Below are positions 23,673-31,102 of a DNA stretch of 38,124 nucleotides, one piece after another. A model generated the notes under the pieces. The model ran no database searches. It saw only the letters and a list, made by a program, of their open reading frames with translations, and was not told the DNA's origin. The stretch covers positions 1 to 38,124 of the forward strand of contig JAPOTJ010000007.1 in the NCBI GenBank assembly GCA_026709225.1, written 5' to 3'. Each line of letters opens with the position of its first letter. The first letter of the stretch is position 1. A program made the translations under genes and the position numbers. The DNA comes from Gammaproteobacteria bacterium. Lineage in GTDB: Bacteria > Pseudomonadota > Gammaproteobacteria > Pseudomonadales > Azotimanducaceae.

Positions 23673-24148
23673 CGCTCGCCGGACAACGGTCAGAAGTCCG
23701 CATCACGCGCTACCAGCCGCAGCTTGTGGTCAGCGCTGATGGTCGCGAACATGTGGTGCAGCCCTTACCGAGCGACGTGCCGGACAGATTTCACCTGCGC
23801 CTTGACGACGGCACAATCACCGGATTGTGCTGCGAGGACGACAGCACAATCTATCTGCACATGGACGGGCGCCACTTTGCGGTCGCCAAGCACAGTATCT
23901 TGTCCGCCGGACTTGGCGGTGCGATGGAGGGCAACATCTGCGCAGAATTGCCGGGCAATGTCTTGTCGGTTCACTGCGCCGTTGGCGACAAGGTCACTGC
24001 TGGCGATGTGTTGCTCCTGACCGCAAGCATGAAGATGGAGGTGCCCGTCCATGCTGATCGAGCTGGAGTCGTCGAAGCCATATTGGTTGATCAGGGGCAC
24101 GCATTCGAGCGCGGTACGCCGCTCCTGCGTTTGTCCGGACAGTCATGA
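23660..24148 (+). CDS. Biotin carboxyl carrier protein subunit
   Basis: A 162-residue protein whose C-terminal half is a biotinyl domain: GNICAELPGNVLSVHCAVGDKV, then TASMKMEVPV with the biotin-accepting Lys125 in MKM, and GVVEAILVDQGHAFERGTPLL. The N-terminal ~80 residues (LAGQRSEVRITRYQP...YLHMDGRHFAV) resemble the linker or BT domain of acyl-CoA carboxylase alpha chains. ATG 23660 overlaps the carboxylase stop by 13 bases, so the pair is coupled and equals a split alpha subunit. A frameshift of an ancestral fusion is possible; the overlap in another frame with a good start favours genuine separation. Confidence 0.88.
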   Translation: MAELTLAGQRSEVRITRYQPQLVVSADGREHVVQPLPSDVPDRFHLRLDDGTITGLCCEDDSTIYLHMDGRHFAVAKHSILSAGLGGAMEGNICAELPGNVLSVHCAVGDKVTAGDVLLLTASMKMEVPVHADRAGVVEAILVDQGHAFERGTPLLRLSGQS

Positions 24149-24297
24149 CCGAAGCTTCGTATCTGTAGCTTCATTCCTGGCAGTGCATGCGTGATTTCAG
24201 CAGTGTCCGAAGAAAATGATTCGGATTGACTGGTTCAGACCATCCCTAATGCGCGGATTGCTCCGCCCGTCAAGCAGGGAAACGCCAGTTAGAAGTG

Positions 24298-24326
24298 TTG
24301 CTAGAGCACTTTAGCCTATGTAAAAT
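24298..24326 (+). promoter_or_regulatory. Sigma-70-like promoter for the outer-membrane protein gene
   Basis: TTGCTA (24298-24303), a spacer of exactly 17 bp and TAAAAT (24321-24326) lie about 90 bases before GTG 24416, giving an expected 5' leader near 83 nt. The 267-base gap from 24149 otherwise holds only a weak 6-bp hairpin, GAAGCT/AGCTTC (24151-24172), after the biotin carrier gene. Confidence 0.5.
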
Positions 24327-24415
24327 CAGCCATGGTCAATGGCTGCCTCGGTACGCCCGACTAGCTCAGAACCCACAAATCCGTGGGCCGTCAAACGATC
24401 TGGAGGAGCCCGCTC

Positions 24416-25198
24416 GTGCAACTTAACCCTCGATCCGCTCGCATGAATGCCGATACACCGGCAAAGCGCTCTCTGACCGCCGGGGCGATTGCGCATCGGC
24501 CCTTGGCGTTGGGGTTGGCCGTGCTTTTGCTGGGCAGCGCTGCGGTCGAATCGCACGCTGATGAGGAGCGTAGGTTCCATGTGCGCCCGTTCGTCGGCTA
24601 CGCAATGCCCGACAAGGTGACGACGGAGGACGAAGTCGGCATCGTCACTGCCGACATCGCGACGGAGGACAGCGCCTCCTTTGGGATCTCCATCGGCACC
24701 GAAATGTTCCTTGACGACTTGCTTTGGGAGGTCGAGTATGCCCACCGCAAGGCCGATGTGGACGGCTCATCCTTCTTGGACGTGCCGGCAGGCATCCCGC
24801 TGTTCGGCGGCGATGCGTTGACTTTGCCGACCACCGTGAAGGGTGATGTCACCGCGCAGTCCCTGATGCTCAACGTCGCTTACTTCTTTAACCTTGGGGG
24901 GAAGATTTCGCCATTTCTCCAAGCAGGCGTCGGGTATGCGACCGTCGAGGTGGACAGCCTAGCCTTCTCTACGGATTTCGGAGACGCGCTCGTTCCCGGT
25001 GCGGACAACGATCAAGTCGCCTACGGCTACGGGGTAGGCGTTGCGGTTCAAGTCGCGCCCAACATTGCGCTCGACCTGCTTTACCGGCGCATTGACTACG
25101 GCACGGTTTACTCCGACCCGTCGCCCACCGGCCTCGGCAAGGACGAGTTTAATGTGGAAGTCGGAGAGATCTCACTAGGGGCGCGAATCTCGTTCTGA
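24416..25198 (+). CDS. Outer-membrane beta-barrel protein (porin-like)
   Basis: A 260-residue exported protein. A signal-peptide-like segment lies at about 26-45 (AIAHRPLALGLAVLLLGSAAVESHADEE, cleaved near SHA). After it, alternating strands of the OMP_b-brl type follow: FHVRPFVGYAM, FGISIGTEMFLDDLLWEVEYAHR, SLMLNVAYFFNL, ISPFLQAGVGYATVEVD, YGYGVGVAVQVAPNIALDLLYRRIDYG, and the end VGEISLGARISF with a terminal aromatic residue, the usual BamA signal. GTG 24416 has GGAGGAG with a 7-nt spacing, far better than the frame's earlier opening at 24383; ATG 24443 is also possible. It may be a small pore or a surface-exposed stress protein. The substrate is unknown. Confidence 0.82.
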   Translation: MQLNPRSARMNADTPAKRSLTAGAIAHRPLALGLAVLLLGSAAVESHADEERRFHVRPFVGYAMPDKVTTEDEVGIVTADIATEDSASFGISIGTEMFLDDLLWEVEYAHRKADVDGSSFLDVPAGIPLFGGDALTLPTTVKGDVTAQSLMLNVAYFFNLGGKISPFLQAGVGYATVEVDSLAFSTDFGDALVPGADNDQVAYGYGVGVAVQVAPNIALDLLYRRIDYGTVYSDPSPTGLGKDEFNVEVGEISLGARISF

Positions 25199-25396
25199 CC
25201 AACTCGCATAGTGGTAGAGGGGCGTAAGCCCCATGAAGGCACTGGTGCGGGGGAAGTCAACGAGCCACAGGAGATCGAATTTGCAGCCGTTCTGCTGCGC
25301 GCTGAATCCACACTTATTTATGGGACAGGACACTAGGTCGTCGGCGAAGATAACGGATCCCTTGTAAGCCTGTGAAAGCGTGATAAAGTGCAAAGT

Positions 25397-25466
25397 GGAG
25401 GTAGGGGGGATCGAACCCCCGCGCGTACGGTGACGAGCAGCCGCGCCTACACCAGTAGTACTTCCT
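25397..25466 (-). ncRNA. tRNA-like 3' module: T-arm plus acceptor 3' strand, unmatched 5' half
   Basis: On the minus strand GGGGG-TTCGATC-CCCCC (a 5-bp T-stem with a consensus T-loop) is followed by TACCTCC and A, the form of an acceptor 3' strand plus discriminator; CCA is not encoded. A matching GGAGGTA is absent. GGAAGTA, 70 bases upstream, pairs except for one A-C mismatch. Between them are CTAC-TGGT-GTAG and GCGCG...CGCGC with a 16-nt loop, so no normal D- or anticodon arm can be drawn. It may be a tmRNA acceptor piece, a decayed tRNA or an attachment-site remnant. A full tmRNA is not seen: no TTCGAC D-loop motif and no tag reading frame on either side. Confidence 0.35.
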
Positions 25467-25467
25467 T

Positions 25468-25492
25468 CGCGCCCGGCCATGTGCCGGGCGCG
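25468..25492. terminator. Strong 10-bp hairpin, possible bidirectional terminator or processing site
   Basis: CGCGCCCGGC (25468-25477) and GCCGGGCGCG (25483-25492) are perfectly complementary around a 5-nt loop CATGT. Plus-strand sequence after it (TCATCTTA) and minus-strand sequence after it (AAGGAAG) lack T tracts, so it may act as an RNA-processing or structural element next to the tRNA-like module rather than as a classical terminator. Confidence 0.4.
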
Positions 25493-25631
25493 TCATCTTA
25501 GAGATCTCGGAATGGCCTCAGTGGATGCGTGGGATTGAGCGAGGCGAAATCTCACATGGCCCGTCGGCGAAGCGCCGCATGAATCTGAGCGCAAGGCTAC
25601 AATTGTCGCCCGAAACGGCACGAGACCAGCT

Positions 25632-26501
25632 ATGAATCGTAATCATATTGCGCGCCTATTGATCTCGCCCTTCTTGCTTGTGTTGCTCGCAGCCTGCTCA
25701 AGCGTGGTATTCATCGAATCAGCCAACCAGGACGACCGCATTGATTATGTCGTTTTGCACGCGACTTCGGAGAATTTCGCCGAATCGGTCAGATTGCTGA
25801 CAACCGAAACCGACACGCCGGTCAGCTCGCACTACCTGATTCCGGCTGAAAACGATGCGAGCTACAACCGCAGTCGATTGCTTCTGCATCAGTTCGTGGA
25901 CGAGCGGCGGCGGGCGTGGCATGCAGGTCCCGGCTATTGGGCGGGAAAAACAGCATTCAACGCACGCTCCATCGGCATCGAGATCGTCAACGAATTCGAC
26001 TGCGAAACCACGCCGGAGACAGACTTGGACGAGCTGCAGTGCGAATTTCTGCCATTCGAAGAAAAGCAGATCCAAATGACCATCGACCTGCTGCATGGCA
26101 TCGCGCGGCGCTATCCTGAAATCGATCCACTCGATTTTGTCGCTCATTCCGATATCGTGACCGAGTGGCGATCCGATCCCGGGCCGCTATTCCCTTGGCG
26201 GCGACTCTACGAGGAGGGCATCGGCGCCTGGTACGACGAGGCAACCAAAGCCCGCTACGAGTCGCTATTCAAAGATCGGCCGCCGGACATCGAGCAGCTG
26301 CAGGCCGCCTTGCTGCAACTCGGCTATCTGGTTGAGCCGACCGGCGAATTCGACCAGCTGACGCGCTACGCCGTGCGCGCGCTGCAACTGCGTTTCCGTC
26401 AAGCGGACTATTCCGGCGAGCCCGATCTGGAAACCCTAGCCATCCTCTGGAGCCTGAACGAAAAGTACCGTGGTGCTGCGGGCCACAGCCCGTATCCTTG
26501 A
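25632..26501 (+). CDS. amiD: Lipoprotein N-acetylmuramoyl-L-alanine amidase with C-terminal peptidoglycan-binding domain (AmiD-like)
   Basis: A 289-residue cell-wall hydrolase that cleaves the bond between MurNAc and the stem peptide, used in peptidoglycan recycling. A lipoprotein signal with lipobox LAAC has Cys22, so it should be anchored in the outer membrane. The Amidase_2 zinc site is visible: His43 in VVLHATS, His172 in VAHSDI and Asp182 in RSDPG, with the 10-residue His-Asp spacing known for AmiD (His151, Asp161). A C-terminal PG_binding_1-like domain spans about 220-280 (LQAALLQLGYLVEPTGEFDQLTRYAVRALQLRF). The expected double His of the first motif is a single His here. Length and domain order match AmiD. 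Confidence 0.9.
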   Translation: MNRNHIARLLISPFLLVLLAACSSVVFIESANQDDRIDYVVLHATSENFAESVRLLTTETDTPVSSHYLIPAENDASYNRSRLLLHQFVDERRRAWHAGPGYWAGKTAFNARSIGIEIVNEFDCETTPETDLDELQCEFLPFEEKQIQMTIDLLHGIARRYPEIDPLDFVAHSDIVTEWRSDPGPLFPWRRLYEEGIGAWYDEATKARYESLFKDRPPDIEQLQAALLQLGYLVEPTGEFDQLTRYAVRALQLRFRQADYSGEPDLETLAILWSLNEKYRGAAGHSPYP

Positions 26502-26552
26502 TGTGGTAACGCACCCTATGATCGTGTAAAGTGACCACTCAATAAGTGTTGA

Positions 26553-26577
26553 GCGTCCGAACTTAACGCATGGACGC
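26553..26577 (+). terminator. Possible hairpin between amiD and the TonB receptor gene
   Basis: GCGTCC (26553-26558) and GGACGC (26572-26577) can pair around a 13-nt loop, 51 bases after the amiD stop and 27 before the receptor start. No T tract follows, so it could equally be part of the receptor leader. Confidence 0.25.
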
Positions 26578-26604
26578 TTGCTTGCTACAACACAAGGGGG
26601 TCAC

Positions 26605-29007
26605 ATGAGATTTCGGAAAACAAAGAATATTTTGCTCGCGGGTTCCACCGCAATCCTGCTGCCAGCGCCAGCGGTGCTGCACGCGCAGGACGAGCAAAGG
26701 GTGCTTGAAGAGATCATTGTCACTGCCAGTCGCCGTGCTCAAGGGGTGCAGGACATTCCGTTCAATGTGTCTTCTCTGTCCGGTGACGAGTTGGCTGAGG
26801 CTGGCATCACGAGGCCGGAGGAATTGGCCAAACGCATCGCTGGCGTTACCGCCATCGAGGCAGGCGCCCGCAACCGCAACCCCTTGAGCATCCGTGGCAT
26901 TGGTTCTCCCGGCGCCGGTGCTAGCGACTTCTTCACCACCGAAGCAACTTCGTATTACGTCGGCGAAACGCCAATGGAGCATCTCAACCTGCGCATCAAG
27001 GATGTTGAGCGCATTGAGGTGCTGCGCGGGCCGCAAGGCACCTTGTATGGCGGCGGCGCCATGGGTGGCACCGTGCGCTACATTATGAACCGCCCCGATC
27101 CGGATGCGTTCACCGCCCGGTTCGCCACCAGCATTTCACAAATTGAAGGGGCTGGCGACTTTAGCCACGACACCGATATCGTGGTCAACGCTCCCTTGAG
27201 CGATCGCCTTGCGTTGCGGGCATCAGGCAACATTCTTGATCAAAGCGGCTTTATCGATGCCGTCACCTTCCCGGATAAGGTGACGGCTGGCTTGCCGCAA
27301 ATTGATGGCGAGGACGCTAACTCGGAGGAGGCGTTCATGGGGCGCATTGCGCTACGCTGGATTGTCAACGATGCGTGGGACGCCGAGGTGTCGTACGTGG
27401 GACAGAATCAGGAGGGCAAGGGCCGCCAAGGCTACACCGTCGCCGAACCGGGTATGCAAGCGCCCCTCATTAACCATTACACCTACACCGGCTTCAACGA
27501 TGAGTTCGCCAAGCGGGACATCGGTTTGACGAGCGTCGATGTGAGCGGCGACTTGGGCTTTGCCGACCTGACCTTCCACCTGTCCAACTATCAGGACGAC
27601 TACGAAACTGAGGGCGACCTCACTCGCTTCATCGAGAATATTTACAGCGGCTTCGTCACTGGCTTTGGCGATGAGGTGTTCGGTGACTTCCACGCTTGGA
27701 ATGAAAACGAAATCACCAGCGAAACCGACACGGTGGAGCTGCGCCTGCAAGCGACCGGTGTCATGTTCGATTGGGTGGCCGGCGTCTTTTATACGCAGCA
27801 GGACAGGGAGTGGAACCTGCTCGAAAACACGCCCGGGCTAAACGAAAGCCCCTACGGGTCGGGGAATCCGACCACTGTGCCGCCACACGATTTCAACTTG
27901 GAGTCGGAAGGCGACTATTCTCAGTTCGCCCTCTATGCTGAAGGCACCTACCATGTGACGCCGAGCCTTGATCTGACTCTCGGCATCCGTCACTTCGACA
28001 TGGAAGATGAACTCGACATGTACATCTGGTATCCGATTTACTACGGGCTCGACGACTACGATGATCGGTCAGAGCCTTGCCTGTACGACGACCCTGCTAC
28101 CAGCCTTTGTATAGCAACCAATTCGGATCAGGAATTCGACGACCAGATATTCAAGTTCAACCTGTCCTACAGGTTCTCCGACGACATCTTGGCCTACTTC
28201 ACCTACTCCGAAGGCTTCCGCAGGGGTGGTATCAACGGTGGCACCGGTGCCCAAGCTATTCTTCAGCGAGTTTCAGAAGATGACCAGCAGAAAGTGTTGG
28301 ACGCAGTGCAGAGGAGCCGTTTCTACTATCCGGATAGCTTGAGCAATTGGGAGCTCGGTGTGAAATCGACCTTGCTCGACGGCCGAATGACGCTTAATGG
28401 CGCGGTATATGTGCTCGATTGGCAGGATTTGCAGATCATAAGCGGACGACTTGTCGGCAGCGACGGCGAGCGAGTGAAATCCGCAAGTGGCAGCAATGTG
28501 AATCTGAACTTCTCGCAACGGATAAACGCGGGTGATGCGCAAAGCGTCGGGGCTGAGATAGAACTGTCGGCGCTGCTGACCGACTATCATCGCCTCGATG
28601 TCTCCGCATCCTACAATGAAATTGAGTTGAACGATTCCCGTAGCCCCTATTTTGTCGGTGATGACCCCACCCGGGATTATCGGGAGATTTACGGCAAGCC
28701 GGAATGGCAGGCAAGCATGGCGCTGAGTGGCAATTACCCGATGGGCAACGGCATGGAGTGGGGCTGGCGTATCGCCGCAGCATATCGTGAAGCTATCCCG
28801 ACCGACAGCAGCCTTCAGCCCAAGCTGCCGAGCTACACGCTCATAGATGCTTCGGTTTCACTATCGGGTGATCGCTGGATGGCGTCCTTGTACAGCCGAA
28901 ACCTCACCGACGAGCGCTACGAGACTGCCACGTCTCCTGAAGCTCGCAACATCATCTACACAGGTAAACCGCGTGCCGTTGGCGTCCGTCTCTCCTACGA
29001 CTTATAA
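26605..29007 (+). CDS. TonB-dependent outer-membrane receptor
   Basis: An 800-residue outer-membrane receptor that imports a scarce or large ligand with energy from TonB-ExbBD. A signal peptide (FRKTKNILLAGSTAILLP..., cleaved near LHA) is followed by a TonB box-like EEIIVTASR. The plug domain covers about 30-165 (QDIPFNVSSLSGDEL, LSIRGIG, IKDVERIEVLRGPQGTLYGGGAMGG), and the 22-strand barrel ends in GKPRAVGVRLSYDL. ATG 26605 has AGGGGG 4 nt upstream; the in-frame ATG at 26578 gives a longer, non-signal N-terminus. No FecR/FecI regulators, transporter or siderophore genes sit nearby, so the ligand is unknown. The plug resembles receptors common in marine gammaproteobacteria and sphingomonads (impression only). 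Confidence 0.93.
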   Translation: MRFRKTKNILLAGSTAILLPAPAVLHAQDEQRVLEEIIVTASRRAQGVQDIPFNVSSLSGDELAEAGITRPEELAKRIAGVTAIEAGARNRNPLSIRGIGSPGAGASDFFTTEATSYYVGETPMEHLNLRIKDVERIEVLRGPQGTLYGGGAMGGTVRYIMNRPDPDAFTARFATSISQIEGAGDFSHDTDIVVNAPLSDRLALRASGNILDQSGFIDAVTFPDKVTAGLPQIDGEDANSEEAFMGRIALRWIVNDAWDAEVSYVGQNQEGKGRQGYTVAEPGMQAPLINHYTYTGFNDEFAKRDIGLTSVDVSGDLGFADLTFHLSNYQDDYETEGDLTRFIENIYSGFVTGFGDEVFGDFHAWNENEITSETDTVELRLQATGVMFDWVAGVFYTQQDREWNLLENTPGLNESPYGSGNPTTVPPHDFNLESEGDYSQFALYAEGTYHVTPSLDLTLGIRHFDMEDELDMYIWYPIYYGLDDYDDRSEPCLYDDPATSLCIATNSDQEFDDQIFKFNLSYRFSDDILAYFTYSEGFRRGGINGGTGAQAILQRVSEDDQQKVLDAVQRSRFYYPDSLSNWELGVKSTLLDGRMTLNGAVYVLDWQDLQIISGRLVGSDGERVKSASGSNVNLNFSQRINAGDAQSVGAEIELSALLTDYHRLDVSASYNEIELNDSRSPYFVGDDPTRDYREIYGKPEWQASMALSGNYPMGNGMEWGWRIAAAYREAIPTDSSLQPKLPSYTLIDASVSLSGDRWMASLYSRNLTDERYETATSPEARNIIYTGKPRAVGVRLSYDL

Positions 29008-29433
29008 GGGAATTGGCCATTCGCACAGCAGTTGCCGGTTTTGGAGTATCAGTCCTCACGCCATAGATCAAAAGGCATTGGAATGGCGCAGGCCCTGACA
29101 CGTTTTGTCGCTCGACACATTTCGTACACCGAGATGTCACAGACGCGAGAGATTTGATCCCGACCGACTCGCACGGCTCGTGGGAAAATTGACAGCGGGT
29201 TCTGCCTATAAACCTGCGCCTGAGCATATTCACAACGCCATTCGCACGGGTGATCTGACCGCCGATGATCGGGGCGACTTGCATGAACTGTTTACAGAGT
29301 GTGGCGCATGATCATTCCGTCGGTTCTTGTTTCGAAGCGCAATGACGCCGTATGAACTGGCGCGGGCGATGACGCCATTTTCCAATTGCGGCGATCTATT
29401 GATGGATAATATACATTTCAGTAGACTATCAGT
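29008..29433. other. 426-base intergenic region with a possible gene remnant
   Basis: No clear gene. The best open frame, 29105-29311 on the plus strand, could encode about 68 residues from a TTG, ending RLARLVGKLTAGSAYKPAP...TECGA. The last 50 residues look protein-like, the first 15 do not, and I do not recognise them. It may be the tail of a broken gene. The final ~40 bases before 29434 are AT-rich (GGATAATATAC) and probably hold the AbiE promoter. Confidence 0.4.
29402..29433 (+). promoter_or_regulatory. AT-rich probable promoter/operator of the AbiE pair
   Basis: GATAAT (29405-29410) and the overlapping TAATAT lie 23-28 bases before ATG 29434, in an abrupt AT-rich patch. No good -35 is at 16-18 bp. 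AbiEi antitoxins of this type are known to bind repeats near their own promoter; here only short imperfect CTATTGAT / CTATCAGT direct repeats are seen. Confidence 0.3.
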
Positions 29434-30117
29434 ATGAAGTTTCAGGAACTGTTAGCAACGGTCGGAGAACGCCCGTGTTTCTCTGTCCGCGACCTTATAG
29501 TGCCTAAAGAAGAGAAGCACGCGCTTCGCGTTCAACTGAAAAGATGGTGCGACGCGGGAAAAATCTCACGTATCAGAAAAGGACTGTATGGCATCAATGC
29601 TCCTTGGTGCAAGACAAAGGCACCTCTGTGCATTCTCGATCTCTATCATGAAATCGAATATGGATCGTGGGTCAGCGGCGAAACCGCGCTCTCTCATTAC
29701 GGGGTGATCCCAGACACTGCGTTTCAATTGAGTGTCTATGGGGTGAATGTCAAACCGCGACGTGAATACTTTGACACAGACGGGCTTGTGTCTATGATCG
29801 ACTTCCGCCGTGCGCCATTAGGTCTTTCGTTCGGATGCCAATATGTGCCGTTTGGTCGTGAGAACACTCGATATCGGCTCTATGCAGAGCCAGAAAAAGC
29901 ACTGCTCGATTGCGCGTATCGCTTTTCGTATTGCTGCGAACCTGCTTGGATTGAAGAACTTCGACTCGATTATTTGCTCTTGAATAAAGAAACGCTCGCG
30001 AATTACGCAAAGAGAATGAATCGAAGAATGATTGAATTTGCGCATGCAGTCGGCCTGCTGATCGACGAAGAGTTGACATGGGAACGCGACAACCCGAATA
30101 CATGGATTGAAGCGTGA
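29434..30117 (+). CDS. abiEi: AbiEi-like antitoxin (winged-helix transcriptional repressor)
   Basis: A 227-residue protein at the front of a two-gene toxin-antitoxin unit. The N-terminal ~60 residues form a winged-helix-like domain (FSVRDLIVPKEEKHALRVQLKRW..., ISRIRKGLYGI), as in AbiEi and DUF6088 antitoxins, which bind their own promoter. The larger C-terminal part contains WVSGETALSHYGVIPDT and EPEKALLDCAYRFSY, both typical of the antitoxin domain. It overlaps the nucleotidyltransferase gene by 4 bases. Low G+C compared with flanking genes suggests transfer. In type IV AbiE systems the antitoxin counters the toxin without direct binding. Confidence 0.8.
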   Translation: MKFQELLATVGERPCFSVRDLIVPKEEKHALRVQLKRWCDAGKISRIRKGLYGINAPWCKTKAPLCILDLYHEIEYGSWVSGETALSHYGVIPDTAFQLSVYGVNVKPRREYFDTDGLVSMIDFRRAPLGLSFGCQYVPFGRENTRYRLYAEPEKALLDCAYRFSYCCEPAWIEELRLDYLLLNKETLANYAKRMNRRMIEFAHAVGLLIDEELTWERDNPNTWIEA

Positions 30118-30941
30118 CAAGAAGCGTCCTTCATCGTGTTGTAGACAACGTATCAGATCGATTGAAGATCGGCATGTTCCGAGAACACTTGCAGAAAGCC
30201 GTTCTTAGCAGCCTATTTCGCTCATCTGATACGCCTCAGATTTCATTTTTAGGCGGTACGTGTTTGCGAATTGCACATGGTATCGGCAGATTTTCAGAAG
30301 ACCTTGATTTCTCTGTGTATGACGATCAGTTTGATTTCTCAAAATGCCTTTCGAGCGTCAAAAGGAACTTGGAACGAGATGGCTATCAGCCTCGCATCAA
30401 AATGAGGCGTAGCGGAACAGCCGCAGAGAAAGCCGAAATTCAATTTCCCGGATTGCTCTACGAAACTGGGTTATCTCCGCTCAAAGAACAAAATTTTAAG
30501 ATCAAGTTTGAAGTAGATACCAACCCACCTGCGCATAGTCGAAGCGAACGAGTAGAAGCGCATCGCGAGGTCGAAGAGAAAAGAAAGCTGTTGCTTTGGT
30601 GCTACGACAAACCAAGTCTATTGGCAGGCAAACTTGCTGCAATCTTCTGTAGACCTTGGGAGAAAGGCCGGGATTTCTTTGATCTGTCATGGTTCTTGAA
30701 AAACGGAACTGCGGTTGAACCGAATATAGCAATGCTTGATTCAGCGTTAGAGCAGGCGGAATGGGACGGCGCACAAATCACACCAGGGAACTGGCGCGAC
30801 GAAGTTCAGAAGAAAATCTCAACACTTGATTTTGAGAAAATCAATGCTGACATCGTGATGTATCAAATCAGCGAAATAGAAACACCGATCACAGAGACCG
30901 CGATTGTCGACATGATGAGGTTGTGCGAATCGTTGACGTGA
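30114..30941 (+). CDS. abiEii: AbiEii-like nucleotidyltransferase toxin
   Basis: A 275-residue nucleotidyltransferase. The signature FLGGTCLRIAHGIGRFSEDLDF (about 45-66) holds the DNA polymerase beta-like GG(T/S) and the SxDLDF metal-binding acidic pair, as in AbiEii/MenT toxins that modify tRNA or otherwise use nucleotides to stop growth upon phage infection. Later motifs are also present: LLAGKLAAIFCR and KGRDFFDLSWFL, the family's K-GRD--DL box. The start is GTG 30114 sharing GTGA with the antitoxin stop, giving translational coupling. Base composition is low in G+C throughout. All recognisable catalytic residues are retained, so the toxin looks intact. Confidence 0.85.
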   Translation: MTRSVLHRVVDNVSDRLKIGMFREHLQKAVLSSLFRSSDTPQISFLGGTCLRIAHGIGRFSEDLDFSVYDDQFDFSKCLSSVKRNLERDGYQPRIKMRRSGTAAEKAEIQFPGLLYETGLSPLKEQNFKIKFEVDTNPPAHSRSERVEAHREVEEKRKLLLWCYDKPSLLAGKLAAIFCRPWEKGRDFFDLSWFLKNGTAVEPNIAMLDSALEQAEWDGAQITPGNWRDEVQKKISTLDFEKINADIVMYQISEIETPITETAIVDMMRLCESLT

Positions 30942-31102
30942 TCTTCTTTTTGCGCATCAAGAGAATAGGGGTCATGGGATCGCAGTTCCGAAGTCAGCCA
31001 TTTTGTGGATGTCTGCGCAGCCAAATTAGATGCTCGGCGAATTGTTTCTTTCAATTCTTTCCAGCAAGTGGCGGCGAGGTCCTTTGAGGATGGAGCACTA
31101 GC

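Larger units (their letters stand above)
25199..25631. other. 433-base gene-free region: hairpins and a tRNA-like 3' module
   Basis: No convincing protein gene. Contents seen: a GC hairpin GGGGC-GTAA-GCCCC (25219-25232), 21 bases after the outer-membrane protein stop, a possible terminator without a T tract; a tRNA-like T-arm and acceptor strand on the minus strand (25397-25420); and a perfect 10-bp hairpin CGCGCCCGGC/GCCGGGCGCG (25468-25492) with a 5-nt loop. An open minus-strand frame through 25175-25480 crosses the tRNA-like part and is probably not coding. Confidence 0.6.

Noticed and set aside
25305..25345. TTATTTATGGGACAGGACACT as an insertion-sequence end
   Set aside because: Faintly like some IS termini, but no partner repeat or transposase remnant was found nearby.
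25175..25480. Minus-strand open frame of 101 residues
   Set aside because: It runs through the tRNA-like element, has no SD and reads as unrelated to known proteins; treated as chance.
25200..25740. Complete one-piece or two-piece tmRNA
   Set aside because: Only the T-arm and acceptor end are present. There is no TTCGAC D-loop motif and no tag-like reading frame in the flanking non-coding sequence, and a one-piece gene would run into the amiD coding region.
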